Positions 1-7,593 of a DNA stretch of 34,733 bases are shown one piece after another. Source of the DNA: QNES01 sp023143415 (GTDB lineage Bacteria > Pseudomonadota > Gammaproteobacteria > Beggiatoales > Beggiatoaceae); NCBI GenBank assembly GCA_030632725.1, contig DAOVUF010000010.1:1-34733 (forward strand). Reading direction: 5' to 3'. Under the pieces are notes generated by a model that saw only the letters and a list, made by a program, of their open reading frames with translations, ran no database searches and was not told the origin of the DNA. Position 1 is the first letter of the stretch. Each line of letters begins with the position of its first letter. Made by a program: the position numbers and the translations under genes.

Positions 1-47
1 TATAAGTCATTGATTAAAAAGAAATATAATTTTAGAACTAAAAATTA

Positions 48-217
48 GTAACTACTCAGGGCAACCATAAAGGATTGCCCCTACAACAATATTCTTATGA
101 AGACTGACGAAAATATTTTTATGTAGGGGCAATCCCTTGTGGTTGCCCTGAATTGTAGGGGCAATCCCTTGTGGTTGCCCTGAATTGTAGGGGCAATCCC
201 TTGTGGTTGCCCTGAGT
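48..217. mobile_element. MITE-like inverted repeat (family A) with a triplicated right arm
   Basis: The left arm starts GTAACTACTCAGGGCAACC and the right arm is its reverse complement ending in GGTTGCCCTGAGTA. Here the right arm is present as three head-to-tail 32-bp units starting at 122, 154 and 186. Other copies are at 4011-4195, 12827-12938 and 27269-27458. No transposase is encoded, so it is best described as a non-autonomous element. Positions 1-47 hold only AT-rich DNA. Downstream (about 224-276) is a decayed CGAGG-type hairpin. Confidence 0.75.
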
Positions 218-349
218 ACAAAAAAACTTTCGCCTCGTCAACTTGAGTTTTTTTAAAATTCAAACCTCGAATGGACTCCAAAATAACGAATTATAGATAC
301 AATTCAACTATTAATTCACATATAATAGTGACAAATTTACAAATCACGA

Positions 350-392
350 ATTATAAATATGAATTATGAATTATAAATTATAAATTATAAAT
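350..392. repeat. AT-rich heptamer short tandem repeat
   Basis: Variants of AATTATA / AATTATG repeat with a 7-bp period about 30 bp before the start of the double-receiver gene. It resembles the heptameric short tandem repeats of filamentous cyanobacteria and Beggiatoaceae. Any regulatory role is unproven. Confidence 0.5.
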
Positions 393-419
393 GACCAAAG
401 TTAGCTGAGAAAAATCATT

Positions 420-1349
420 ATGACGAAAAAGTTAAACATATTATTTGTAGATGATGAGAAACAAATTCTCATTCCCTTGAAAGCAATGTTTAAAAAAATT
501 TTTAACGTGAAGACAGCTATCAGTGGACCCGACGCGCTTGAGATTATTCGTAGCAATTCAATTCAAATCATAGTCAGTGATCAACGTATGCCGGAAATGC
601 GGGGAATTGAGTTGCTGAAATTGGTGAAGGAAATTTCCCCTTCTACCGTGCGTATTTTGCTAACAGGCTATGCCGATCTTAATGCAGTTGTGGAATCTGT
701 CAATACGGGTGAAATTTTTCGCTTTATAGAAAAACCTTGGAATAATGAACGCCTTAGAAATACTATTGATATTGCGGCTAAGATTTCATTAACACAAGCA
801 GAAAACAAGCATGATATGGAATTATCTTCTGATATATCATCTCAAGTGGGTATATTAGTGGTTGATGATACGCTTGATATCTTTACAACAATTCACCATT
901 CATTTGGACATCAACATAATGTTTATTCTGCCAAAAGTATACAAGAAACGCTAAAGATTTTAGAGGTTCAAGACATTGCTGTCCTCCTCACGGATACTGT
1001 GGTGCAAGGTGAGGAAATGAATACCCTTATTCATGTGTTAAAAGAAACTTATCCATTAACACTTGTCATCGTTCTTACAACCCAAGCTGATGCACATTTA
1101 GTTGTACGTCTGATTAATGAAGGCCAAATATTTCGTTACCTGCCTAAACCTGTGGAAAGCCATTTACTTGAATTTAGTATTAATGCAGCACTTAAACGCT
1201 ATACCCAATTTCGGCAGGAACCTTCATTGTTAGAAAGTCAACAAGTTGAAAAAACTTATGAGGAAACGCCTGAATTAAAAGGAAAAGTGACGATGTTTAA
1301 AGATAAACTGAAGTCTTTGCAAAAACGGTTGAAAAATTTTTGGCTTTAG
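420..1349 (+). CDS. Double-receiver (REC-REC) response regulator without output domain
   Basis: A 309-aa cytoplasmic signalling protein. The first receiver (about 5-120) has the acidic pair D11/D12, phospho-acceptor D54 in SDQRMP, T82 and K105 in EKPW. This subtype (TGYADLNAVVESVNTGEIFRF-like) is typical of receivers found with HD-GYP or kinase outputs. The second receiver (about 143-260) keeps D149/D150, D192 and K243, but the loop after D192 is altered, lacking the usual MPxMxG. The tail (260-309) is charged and probably helical, with no recognisable output domain. It probably acts by protein-protein contact or as a phosphate sink, as inferred from domain content. It stands alone before a 530-bp repeat-rich gap and is the first gene of a signalling cluster. 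The ATG at 420 has no strong ribosome-binding site. Confidence 0.85.
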   Translation: MTKKLNILFVDDEKQILIPLKAMFKKIFNVKTAISGPDALEIIRSNSIQIIVSDQRMPEMRGIELLKLVKEISPSTVRILLTGYADLNAVVESVNTGEIFRFIEKPWNNERLRNTIDIAAKISLTQAENKHDMELSSDISSQVGILVVDDTLDIFTTIHHSFGHQHNVYSAKSIQETLKILEVQDIAVLLTDTVVQGEEMNTLIHVLKETYPLTLVIVLTTQADAHLVVRLINEGQIFRYLPKPVESHLLEFSINAALKRYTQFRQEPSLLESQQVEKTYEETPELKGKVTMFKDKLKSLQKRLKNFWL

Positions 1350-1421
1350 AATAGATCACTTATTGATACTTGATGTTCAAGTTTTTTACCAAAGACAATA
1401 ACGACAAGGATTGTATATAAT

Positions 1422-1464
1422 ATTCGAGGTTCAAGTTTTTCTTCAAAAAACTTGAACCTCGAAT
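1422..1464. repeat. CGAGG hairpin (family B)
   Basis: Near-perfect palindrome ATTCGAGGTTCAAG ... CTTGAACCTCGAAT with a loop of T5CTTCA6. It lies in the 1350-1880 gap, where no gene was seen. Other family B copies are at 3944-3987, 4037-4076, 14525-14567, 18381-18423 and 27388-27432. Confidence 0.8.
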
Positions 1465-1546
1465 GGATTAGATCGTGGTTGTACTTGCTTTAAATCCTTT
1501 CGCTGAGACAATTCTTGTCGTTAGTGGTTGAAATCCATTCGAGGTT

Positions 1547-1688
1547 GTAACTACTCAGCGGTTAGCCTTGAAATCAATTTCAAGGCTAAAAACATTCGAG
1601 GTTTTAGTTTTTTGAAGAAAAACTTTAACATCGACTTGAGTTTTTCTTTAAAAAACTCAAACCTCGAATAGTCTGCTAAAGCAGTATA
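1547..1688. repeat. Composite repeat: family A end, GCCTTGAAATCAATTTCAAGGC palindrome and chimeric CGAGG hairpins
   Basis: In order: GTAACTACTCAGC, a perfect 22-bp palindrome centred near 1574, a CGAGG hairpin joined to a second partial hairpin (1594-1669), then GTCTGCTAAAGCA. The same arrangement recurs at 14477-14587 with one hairpin instead of a chimera, so this is a dispersed composite. Confidence 0.7.
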
Positions 1689-1854
1689 CTGAATTTTTTG
1701 GTTTCAAAATGTGCCACTTTTGTCATCGGCAATTTATCGCTTTCCATCTGGTATGAACAATAGACTTCTTCCTTAATAAGCGTAAACCCTTAAAAAGGTT
1801 AAATATAAATACAATGCAAATCAATAACTTAGCTTATTAATGAACCAGTTTAAT

Positions 1855-1868
1855 TAACAAATAACTGA
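1855..1868 (+). promoter_or_regulatory. TAACAAA-TAACTGA heptamer direct repeat
   Basis: Two adjacent heptamers, one a perfect TAACTGA, end 12 bp before the ATG at 1881 on the coding strand. TAACTGA repeats are known from marine Beggiatoaceae, where a role in gene expression has been proposed. The same motif lies before 17353 and 28159. Confidence 0.5.
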
Positions 1869-1880
1869 CTGAGTAACGGG

Positions 1881-3011
1881 ATGAACATCACAACTTCTAA
1901 ACAAAATACATTGCTCATTGTAGATGACGAACCTATTAATTTGAATCTACTTATGAGCTATTTAGAGGATCGCTATGATGTGCGAGTGGCCCAAAATGGC
2001 GAAGAAGCCTTAATAGAAGCGAACAAGACTAAACCAGACCTCATTTTAATGGATGTGAGGATGCCAAAGTTGGACGGCTTTGAAGCTTGCCGCCGTTTAA
2101 AGGCTAACGGGGAAACTAACGATATTCCTGTGATTTTTATGACGGCACTGGTTGATACGGGAGATAAGGTAAAAGGCTTTGAAGCAGGTGCTGTTGACTA
2201 CGTCACAAAGCCAATTCAGTACAAAGAAATGTTAGCCCGTATTAACGCACATTTGAGTTTAAGGAATTTACAAATCGTTCTTGAGCAACAAAATACGGCG
2301 ATTGAACAAAAAAATCTTGAGTTACAAAGACAAAATCTGGAACTGGATGCACTGGCTCAGATCGTGGTTAGCGATTTAAAAAAACCTTTAGTGAGACAGG
2401 CTGGCTTTACTAATCTGCTTATGAAAGATCTATCTGTTTTGCAGAATAAGGAGCCACTCAATTTTTTACAAGAAATTGAACAGTCCAGACAAAAAATGGC
2501 TGATGTCGTTGATAATATGGTTTTGTTAGCAAATGTACGCACTCAAGAGGTGGTTATGGATGCACCTGATATGGGGGCTATTATTGCACAAGTACGACAT
2601 CGTTTGAGTCATAGGGTTGATAAATTTCAAGGCAAAATTGTGGCACAGAAAACGTGGCCTATTGTTTGGGGATATTCGCCTTGGCTTGAAGAAGTTTGGA
2701 CAACTTATATTAGTAATGCCTTAGAATACGGGGGTACGCCGCCTAGAATTGAGTTGGGAGCAAGCCCTGACGAAAATGATCACATACGCTTTTGGGTGTG
2801 TGATAACGGACCAGGGTTCACGGCTAAACAAAAAAATCACTTATTTGTCTCCCTGAGCCAATTTGATAAAATCGATACACTTGAAAAAAGTTATTGTTTG
2901 AAATTATCCATTGTACAAATGGTGATCGAGAAATGTGGGGGAAAAGTGGGTGTAGAAACTCAAGTAGGGCGAGGAAGTACTTTTTATTTTACATTACCAG
3001 GTATAGGTTAA
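1881..3011 (+). CDS. Receiver plus degenerate histidine kinase (REC-HisKA-HATPase)
   Basis: A 376-aa soluble hybrid. The receiver (about 9-125) has D15/D16, phospho-acceptor D58 in LILMDVRMP, T88 and K110. A coiled linker rich in QxNLEL follows (130-158), then a HisKA-like segment in which VVSDLKKPL (162-170) has S164 where the phospho-accepting histidine of the usual SHDLKxPL is expected. The ATPase domain keeps the N box (N279 in YISNALEYG) and G1 (DNGPG, 308-312), but the G2 glycine motif is replaced by YCLKL (338-342). The protein may therefore bind ATP but is unlikely to autophosphorylate in the normal way. It could be a pseudokinase scaffold or respond through its receiver. The repeat-rich gaps on both sides suggest a monocistronic gene. 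Confidence 0.85.
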   Translation: MNITTSKQNTLLIVDDEPINLNLLMSYLEDRYDVRVAQNGEEALIEANKTKPDLILMDVRMPKLDGFEACRRLKANGETNDIPVIFMTALVDTGDKVKGFEAGAVDYVTKPIQYKEMLARINAHLSLRNLQIVLEQQNTAIEQKNLELQRQNLELDALAQIVVSDLKKPLVRQAGFTNLLMKDLSVLQNKEPLNFLQEIEQSRQKMADVVDNMVLLANVRTQEVVMDAPDMGAIIAQVRHRLSHRVDKFQGKIVAQKTWPIVWGYSPWLEEVWTTYISNALEYGGTPPRIELGASPDENDHIRFWVCDNGPGFTAKQKNHLFVSLSQFDKIDTLEKSYCLKLSIVQMVIEKCGGKVGVETQVGRGSTFYFTLPGIG

Positions 3012-3075
3012 AATTCAGGAGGTTGCCAATAAGCTCTTGATTTTATTTTTTTTTAAAATTCTCTTTTTATTTTTA

Positions 3076-3110
3076 GACTGAACAGGTTTTTAAAACCTGT
3101 CAGTCGTTTT
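3076..3110 (+). terminator. Hairpin between the degenerate kinase gene and mntA
   Basis: The stem GACTG..ACAGGTTTT / AAAACCTGT-CAGTC (3076-3105) is followed by GTTTT. It resembles a Rho-independent terminator, but the T run is short. It may instead be one of the region's palindromic repeats. It ends about 15 bp before the mntA start. Confidence 0.45.
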
Positions 3111-3119
3111 CTGAAAAAT

Positions 3120-3416
3120 ATGCGAGTATTAATTCAAGAAATTAATATTATTAGAAATAATATTTTAAAATTTGATAAAGAAGCTCAAGTTTATCTTTTT
3201 GGCTCTCGTGTCGATGATAATAAAAAAGGGGGTGATATTGATATTTTAATTCTTTCTGATTTGATAAAAAAAGATGATTTCATAAAAATAGAAAATCTTA
3301 TCTTTCAAGAAATAGATGAACAAAAAATTGATTTTGTCGTTTCTAAAAAAAATATTACTGATAATTTTATTAAAATGATTCTATCTAAAAATGTAATTAA
3401 CTTATGTCAGAACTAG
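3120..3416 (+). CDS. mntA: MntA-type nucleotidyltransferase antitoxin
   Basis: A 98-aa minimal nucleotidyltransferase of the polymerase-beta fold. It has GS(x9)DxD (G28, S29, D39, D41) inside FGSRVDDNKKGGDIDI, and a third carboxylate D71 in KIDFVV. MntA proteins AMPylate a tyrosine of their HEPN partner and silence its RNase activity, a family fact for the HepT/MntA (type VII) toxin-antitoxin class. The stop codon overlaps the start of the HEPN gene by 13 bp, which implies coupled translation. The pair is visibly more AT-rich than the chemotaxis genes around it, suggesting acquisition. A second homologous pair lies at 22741-23510. Confidence 0.88.
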   Translation: MRVLIQEINIIRNNILKFDKEAQVYLFGSRVDDNKKGGDIDILILSDLIKKDDFIKIENLIFQEIDEQKIDFVVSKKNITDNFIKMILSKNVINLCQN

Positions 3417-3859
3417 AAATAAAGTATTTAATTGAACTATTACTCCAGTTAAAACGGGCTAAGAAAACTTTAGAGTATTCTTATGAAATATGCAAAAATT
3501 TCGGTGAAAAAGATTTTTACACACAAGAAGAAGAGGATAGATTTGAAGCGTTCACTTCTAAATTTGCGCGTCTGAGTGATTTAATTTTAAAGAAAGCAAT
3601 AAAAACGATTAATATTCTTGATTTAGACGAACCAGCAAAAACAATGAGAGATGCTATTGCTAGAGCAGAAAAAAAAGGTTTAATTGCTGAAGAATTTAAA
3701 TTTATTGAAATTAGAAAAAAACGTAATGAAATTGCTCATGAGTATATTGCAAATGAAGAAGAACTTATTAATATTTATAAATATGTTTTAAATAATTGTC
3801 AGTATCTTTTTGATTCAGTAGATAAAATTGAAAATTATACTCAAAAATTTCTTGATTAA
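3404..3859 (+). CDS. hepT: HepT-type HEPN RNase toxin
   Basis: A 151-aa all-helical HEPN protein with the catalytic and target motif Rx4HxY: R107, H112, Y114 in RNEIAHEY. In the HepT family, R and H form the RNase centre and the tyrosine is AMPylated by MntA. The segment RFEAFTSKFARLSD (47-60) matches RLESFTSKFSRMQD in the second HEPN protein at 23037, so the two toxins are paralogues. It overlaps mntA (antitoxin first, toxin second). The 3' side is a 495-bp gap (3860-4354) filled with repeats and without a gene. Confidence 0.87.
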   Translation: MSELEIKYLIELLLQLKRAKKTLEYSYEICKNFGEKDFYTQEEEDRFEAFTSKFARLSDLILKKAIKTINILDLDEPAKTMRDAIARAEKKGLIAEEFKFIEIRKKRNEIAHEYIANEEELINIYKYVLNNCQYLFDSVDKIENYTQKFLD

Positions 3860-3943
3860 AAGTCAGATAATAAAAGAGTGGCAACTTGACACTAAGGAAT
3901 GTGTATGAAATAAATTCCAGATGAATCAGGTTTTCGAGTCGAG

Positions 3944-3987
3944 TCGAGGCTAAAGTTTTTTTTAAAAGAAAAAAACTTTAGCCTCGA
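3944..3987. repeat. CGAGG hairpin (family B)
   Basis: Palindrome TCGAGGCTAAAG ... CTTTAGCCTCGA with an A/T loop. It is followed by a short CGTTTTTT / AAAAAAACG hairpin (3990-4010) that abuts the family A element. Confidence 0.8.
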
Positions 3988-4010
3988 AACGTTTTTTCTT
4001 TAAAAAAACG

Positions 4011-4195
4011 GTAACTACTCAGGGCAACCATAAAGGATTCGAGGTTTTCGTTTTTCAAAAAACGAAAACCTCGAATGCCCCTACAACATTTCAGCCTAAA
4101 GTTTTTTGAAGAAAAACTTTAGGCTGAAATATTCATAAATCGAGTGACGAAAATCTTCTGATGTAGGGGCAATCCCTTGTGGTTGCCCTGAGTAC
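4011..4195. mobile_element. Family A element carrying two inserted hairpins
   Basis: The outer arms are GTAACTACTCAGGGCAACC and GGTTGCCCTGAGTA. Compared with the empty copies at 48 and 12827, a 40-bp CGAGG hairpin (4037-4076) interrupts the left arm at GGATT/GCCCC. A 43-bp ATTTCAGCC hairpin (4088-4130) lies in the centre. An inverted copy with both insertions at the same sites is at 27269-27458. Confidence 0.75.
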
Positions 4196-4210
4196 AATGA
4201 TTTTAGGTTT

Positions 4211-4250
4211 TATTCTGAAAATTCTCACATTCTGAAAATTCTGATTCAAA
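4211..4250 (+). repeat. ATTCTGAAAATTCTGATTCAAA repeat upstream of cheY
   Basis: Tandem TATTCTGAAAATTCTCACAT / TCTGAAAATTCTGATTCAAA units, about 105 bp before cheY. The second unit recurs just before cheW (7031-7048) and before the DUF262 gene (19771-19814, with an inverted partner at 19627-19664). Confidence 0.6.
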
Positions 4251-4354
4251 TGTAGGGGAAATTTTCATGTAATTCTTCCAATAATTTTGAAGAAATTAGC
4301 CTCAAAAGGTGAACATCAAATAAAAACAATAAATATTCAGGATTAAAATAGATT

Positions 4355-4720
4355 ATGAGCTACAAAATTTTAATTTGCGACGACTCAGCTGCTATACGAC
4401 AACTCGTGAAATTGATATTGACGACTTATGAATATGAGGTGATAGAAGCTGATGATGGTTTGCAAGGATTAGCGTTGGCAGAAAAACATCAATTTGATTT
4501 AATTATCACGGATGTCAATATGCCAAATATGGATGGATTAAACTTAGTGCGTGAATTACGCACATTACCAAAGTATCAGTTTACACCTATCTTACTAATG
4601 ACGACTGATCCCGATTCACAAACAAAGAAAGAGGCTAAGTCGGCGGGTGCAACGGGATGGATTATTAAACCATTTGATCCAGAAAAGTTAATTGCCGCTG
4701 TTAGAAAAGTGTTGAGGTAA
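4355..4720 (+). CDS. cheY: CheY-like single-domain response regulator
   Basis: A 121-aa receiver domain only, as in CheY. It has the acidic pair D9/D10, phospho-acceptor D53 in IITDVNMPNMDG, T83/T84, W102 and K105 in IIKPF. It is the likely phosphoryl acceptor of the CheA encoded 6 bp downstream, carrying the signal to a motility switch or other target. Many Beggiatoaceae glide, so the output need not be a flagellar motor. The tight spacing and shared strand argue for a cheY-cheA operon. A short repeat (4211-4250) also found before cheW lies upstream. Confidence 0.92.
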   Translation: MSYKILICDDSAAIRQLVKLILTTYEYEVIEADDGLQGLALAEKHQFDLIITDVNMPNMDGLNLVRELRTLPKYQFTPILLMTTDPDSQTKKEAKSAGATGWIIKPFDPEKLIAAVRKVLR

Positions 4721-4726
4721 CCAACT

Positions 4727-6874
4727 ATGCCAGTGGATTTAGCAGAAATTCGTGAAATTTTTTTTGAAGAAAGTGTTGAGAATCTCAATAGGATGGAATC
4801 GAATTTACTCGAGTTGGAAAAAGGAACTGTTGATAGTGAACTCATCAACAGTATCTTTCGTGGTGCCCATTCGATTAAAGGGGGGGCTGGCATATTTAAC
4901 TTTGAAGAAATCATTGCCTTTGCACATATCATGGAAACTTTGCTTGATGATATGCGCCATGAGAAACAGGTTATCACGCCTTCGGTGATTGATTTATTGT
5001 TACGTTCAGTGGATGCCCTGCGAATGATGTTATTAGCCGTCAAAGAGGAAAGTGACTATGATGTTCAAGAAGTACAGGCTTGTCAAAATGAACTGAAAAA
5101 CATTTTAAATGTGCCGACAGAGGAAAGTGATGAAAAAGAAAGTAATGAAGAAGAAAGTGATGAAAAAGCAACCTCTGAATCTTCTGAATCTTCTGAGTTA
5201 AAAGAGCCAGCCACCTCTGATACGTCAACAACGGGATGGCATATCGTGTTTAAGCCCAACTTGTCTATGCTGAAAACGGGTAATGATCCGATTAATCTGT
5301 TTGATGAATTAAAACGTTTAGGGGATTTAGAAGTTAAGGTAGATATAAGCCAAATACCCACTTTTTCTGATCTGGATGTGCAAGCATGTCATTTAAGTTG
5401 GGAACTCATTTTACGTGCTGATGTTAAACGAGCTGCTCTTGAAGAGATTTTTGATTGGGTAGAAGATGAATGCGAATTACATATTACGGCTTTAGAGGAA
5501 TTTTCATCGCAGCAAGAAACAGAATCCCCTCTTGAAAAAAGTGAAGAATTTCTCATTGATAAATGTGAAGGGGCAGTTAATCAAATTGAACAACCCATTC
5601 CCCACTTTAAAAAAGAAACAGATAGGGAAGAGATTTCTCAGCTAAAAACCGCCCCTATTGAACATAAAAAAAAGGTGCATCACCAGACAGAAGCCAATTC
5701 TATTCGTGTCAGTATTAACAAAATTGATGATCTAATTAATATGGTTGGTGAATTGGTAATTACCCAATCCATGTTGGAACAATTTGGAGAGAATTTTGAC
5801 AGTTCACGTATTAGCCAATTGCGCGATGGCTTATCACAATTAGAACGTAATAGCCGTGAATTACAAGAAAGCGTCATGCGTATTCGTATGTTACCTATCA
5901 GTTATTCATTTAATCGCTTTCCGCGCCTAGTTCACGATTTAAGTTTACAACTAAGCAAAAAAGTTGAATTAAAATTATCAGGTGAACATACTGAATTGGA
6001 CAAAACAGTATTAGAAAAAATGAGTGATCCGCTGGTACATTTGGTGCGTAATGCCCTTGATCATGGCATTGAAACACCAGTACAACGTCAAGCGGCGGGC
6101 AAGCCTGAAACGGGAGAATTGCGCCTCCACGCTTTTCATCAAGGGGGTAATATTATTATTCAAATCAGCGATGATGGGGCAGGTTTTGATTTGGATAAAA
6201 TCCGCGCGAAGGCAATACAAGAAGGTTTGTTAAATCCTGATGATCATCCTAGCGAAGAACAGTTATACGATCTGATTTTTCAGCCGGGTTTTACGACTGT
6301 AGAGGAAGTGAGTAATTTATCGGGGCGTGGTGTGGGCATGGACGTGGTGCGCCGTAATATTCGTGCATTAGGGGGTACAATTCATGTTGAATCTAAACAA
6401 GGAAAAGGCTCAACTTTCAATGTCCGTCTTCCACTGACTTTAGCCATTTTAGATGGGCAATTAGTGCGTGTTGGGCAAGAGATTTACATTTTATCCTTAC
6501 TTTCTATTATTGAATCACTGCGTGTCCAAACGAAGTTAGTTAATTCTTATGGAGGCTCTGCTGAAGTGTATAAGTTACGCGATGAATACATTCCTATTTT
6601 GCGCTTGTATGATTTGTTTGACATTATACCCAGCACGACTCAATTAGATCAAGGTATATTAGTGATTGCTGAAGGCGAAGGTCAAAAAATTGGATTATTT
6701 GTTGATGAACTACTCTCTCAACAACAAATTGTGATTAAAAGTTTAGAAAGTAATTATAAAAAAATACAAGGCATTTTTGGCGCAACCATTTTAGGCAATG
6801 GTAGTGTGGCTTTAATTTTAGATGTTGCTGGATTAATTCAACGCTTTCATCATATCGATTTTCAGGAAAACTGA
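4727..6874 (+). CDS. cheA: Chemotaxis histidine kinase CheA
   Basis: A 715-aa soluble kinase. The HPt (P1) domain is at about 3-105, with phospho-accepting H48 in RGAHSIKGGAG. An acidic Ser/Glu-rich linker follows (about 125-165). A second regulatory domain (about 167-260) begins GWHIVFKP...GNDP, a form seen in many non-enteric CheA proteins. Then come the P3 dimerisation domain (about 323-390), the ATPase with N box LVRNALDHG (about 437-445), G1 DDGAGF (about 481-486) and GRGVGMDVV (about 532-540), and the CheW-like P5 domain (about 570-712). All catalytic motifs look intact. It phosphorylates CheY and receives input through CheW and the receptors downstream. The gene is followed by a 190-bp repeat block and then cheW, so cheW may need its own promoter. 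Confidence 0.95.
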   Translation: MPVDLAEIREIFFEESVENLNRMESNLLELEKGTVDSELINSIFRGAHSIKGGAGIFNFEEIIAFAHIMETLLDDMRHEKQVITPSVIDLLLRSVDALRMMLLAVKEESDYDVQEVQACQNELKNILNVPTEESDEKESNEEESDEKATSESSESSELKEPATSDTSTTGWHIVFKPNLSMLKTGNDPINLFDELKRLGDLEVKVDISQIPTFSDLDVQACHLSWELILRADVKRAALEEIFDWVEDECELHITALEEFSSQQETESPLEKSEEFLIDKCEGAVNQIEQPIPHFKKETDREEISQLKTAPIEHKKKVHHQTEANSIRVSINKIDDLINMVGELVITQSMLEQFGENFDSSRISQLRDGLSQLERNSRELQESVMRIRMLPISYSFNRFPRLVHDLSLQLSKKVELKLSGEHTELDKTVLEKMSDPLVHLVRNALDHGIETPVQRQAAGKPETGELRLHAFHQGGNIIIQISDDGAGFDLDKIRAKAIQEGLLNPDDHPSEEQLYDLIFQPGFTTVEEVSNLSGRGVGMDVVRRNIRALGGTIHVESKQGKGSTFNVRLPLTLAILDGQLVRVGQEIYILSLLSIIESLRVQTKLVNSYGGSAEVYKLRDEYIPILRLYDLFDIIPSTTQLDQGILVIAEGEGQKIGLFVDELLSQQQIVIKSLESNYKKIQGIFGATILGNGSVALILDVAGLIQRFHHIDFQEN

Positions 6875-6879
6875 GGAGC

Positions 6880-7022
6880 TCTTGCAAAACTCGCTTTTTC
6901 GAGTTTCGAGCTTAGAAATCCGATTTTTTTCAAAAATCGGATTTCTTAAACCTCGTGTGTTCAGAGTTTTGCAAGAACCTCTGAGTACAACTTTTTTCAA
7001 AAATCGGATTTCTTAAACCTCG
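6880..7022. repeat. Composite inverted repeat with TTAGAAATCCGAT hairpin (family D)
   Basis: Outer arms GAGCTCTTGCAAAACTC and GAGTTTTGCAAGAACCTC enclose a hairpin TTAGAAATCCGATT ... AATCGGATTTCTTAA (about 6911-6950). A second right half follows at 6992-7022. The reverse complement of this composite is at 20904-20981, where it supplies the end of the DUF262 gene. Confidence 0.7.
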
Positions 7023-7063
7023 CCCGATTGTGAAAATTCTGATTCAAACAGGAAAATTTTTCT

Positions 7064-7570
7064 ATGACAAGTGAAACCACCAAAATCACTAAAAAATATC
7101 TCACTTTTTTTTTAGCAAAAGAAGAATATGCAGTAGATATTTTATGTGTACAAGAAATAAAAGGTTGGAACAAAGCGACTACAATACCCAATACACCTGA
7201 CTATATTTCTGGTGTTATTAATTTACGGGGGACGATTATACCGATTATTGATTTACGCTTGCGTTTTAATCTCGAATGTCAGGATTATGGACCAATGACT
7301 GTTGTTATAGTCGTTAAAGTCGTCTCCTCTGGAAAGAAAGAACGCATCATGGGTATCGTTGTTGATGCCGTATCGGATGTTTATGATGTTGCTGAAGACG
7401 AGATTAAACCGCCCCCTAATTTTGGGAGTATCATCAGCACCGAATTTGTAAAAGGACTAGCAACAGTAGAAGACAAAATGGTAATAATGTTAGACATTGA
7501 TCTTTTGCTTAATTCCCATGAATTAGCTATTGTTGAAAGCCTTTCTGATGAATTGTTAACTGAACATTGA
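7064..7570 (+). CDS. cheW: Chemotaxis coupling protein CheW
   Basis: A 168-aa single CheW domain. Family hallmarks are visible: FFLAKEEYAVDILCVQEI (15-32), a short IPNTPDYISGVINLRGTIIPIIDLR segment, MGIVVDAVSDV, and FVKGLATVEDKMVIMLDID. It physically bridges receptors and CheA at the membrane array. AGGAAA lies about 9 bp before the ATG. The receptor gene starts 23 bp after the stop, so cheW and the first receptor are probably co-transcribed. The length is standard, with a short acidic tail. Confidence 0.95.
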   Translation: MTSETTKITKKYLTFFLAKEEYAVDILCVQEIKGWNKATTIPNTPDYISGVINLRGTIIPIIDLRLRFNLECQDYGPMTVVIVVKVVSSGKKERIMGIVVDAVSDVYDVAEDEIKPPPNFGSIISTEFVKGLATVEDKMVIMLDIDLLLNSHELAIVESLSDELLTEH

Positions 7571-7591
7571 TAACTAAACACAGGTAACTAA
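7571..7591 (+). promoter_or_regulatory. TAACTAA heptamers before the first receptor gene
   Basis: TAACTAA at 7571-7577 and again at 7585-7591, exactly 14 bp apart, with the ATG at 7594. This is a variant of the TAACTGA leaders at 17338 and 28137. An AGG at 7582-7584 between them may serve as a weak ribosome-binding site. Confidence 0.4.
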
Positions 7592-7593
7592 AT

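Noticed and set aside
122..217. Possible CRISPR-like array (32-bp period)
   Set aside because: Units are directly adjacent without spacers and match one arm of an inverted repeat found elsewhere.
81..281. Minus-strand open frame of 66 codons
   Set aside because: It runs entirely through the triplicated MITE arms and a decayed hairpin; the peptide is just the translated repeat.
5040..5361. Serine/leucine-rich minus-strand frames inside cheA
   Set aside because: They are antisense to the acidic, Glu/Ser-rich linker of CheA and have no independent support.
6898..6955. Hairpin after cheA as a dedicated terminator
   Set aside because: The same sequence occurs at many unrelated places in either orientation, so it is a dispersed repeat; a terminator effect cannot be excluded.
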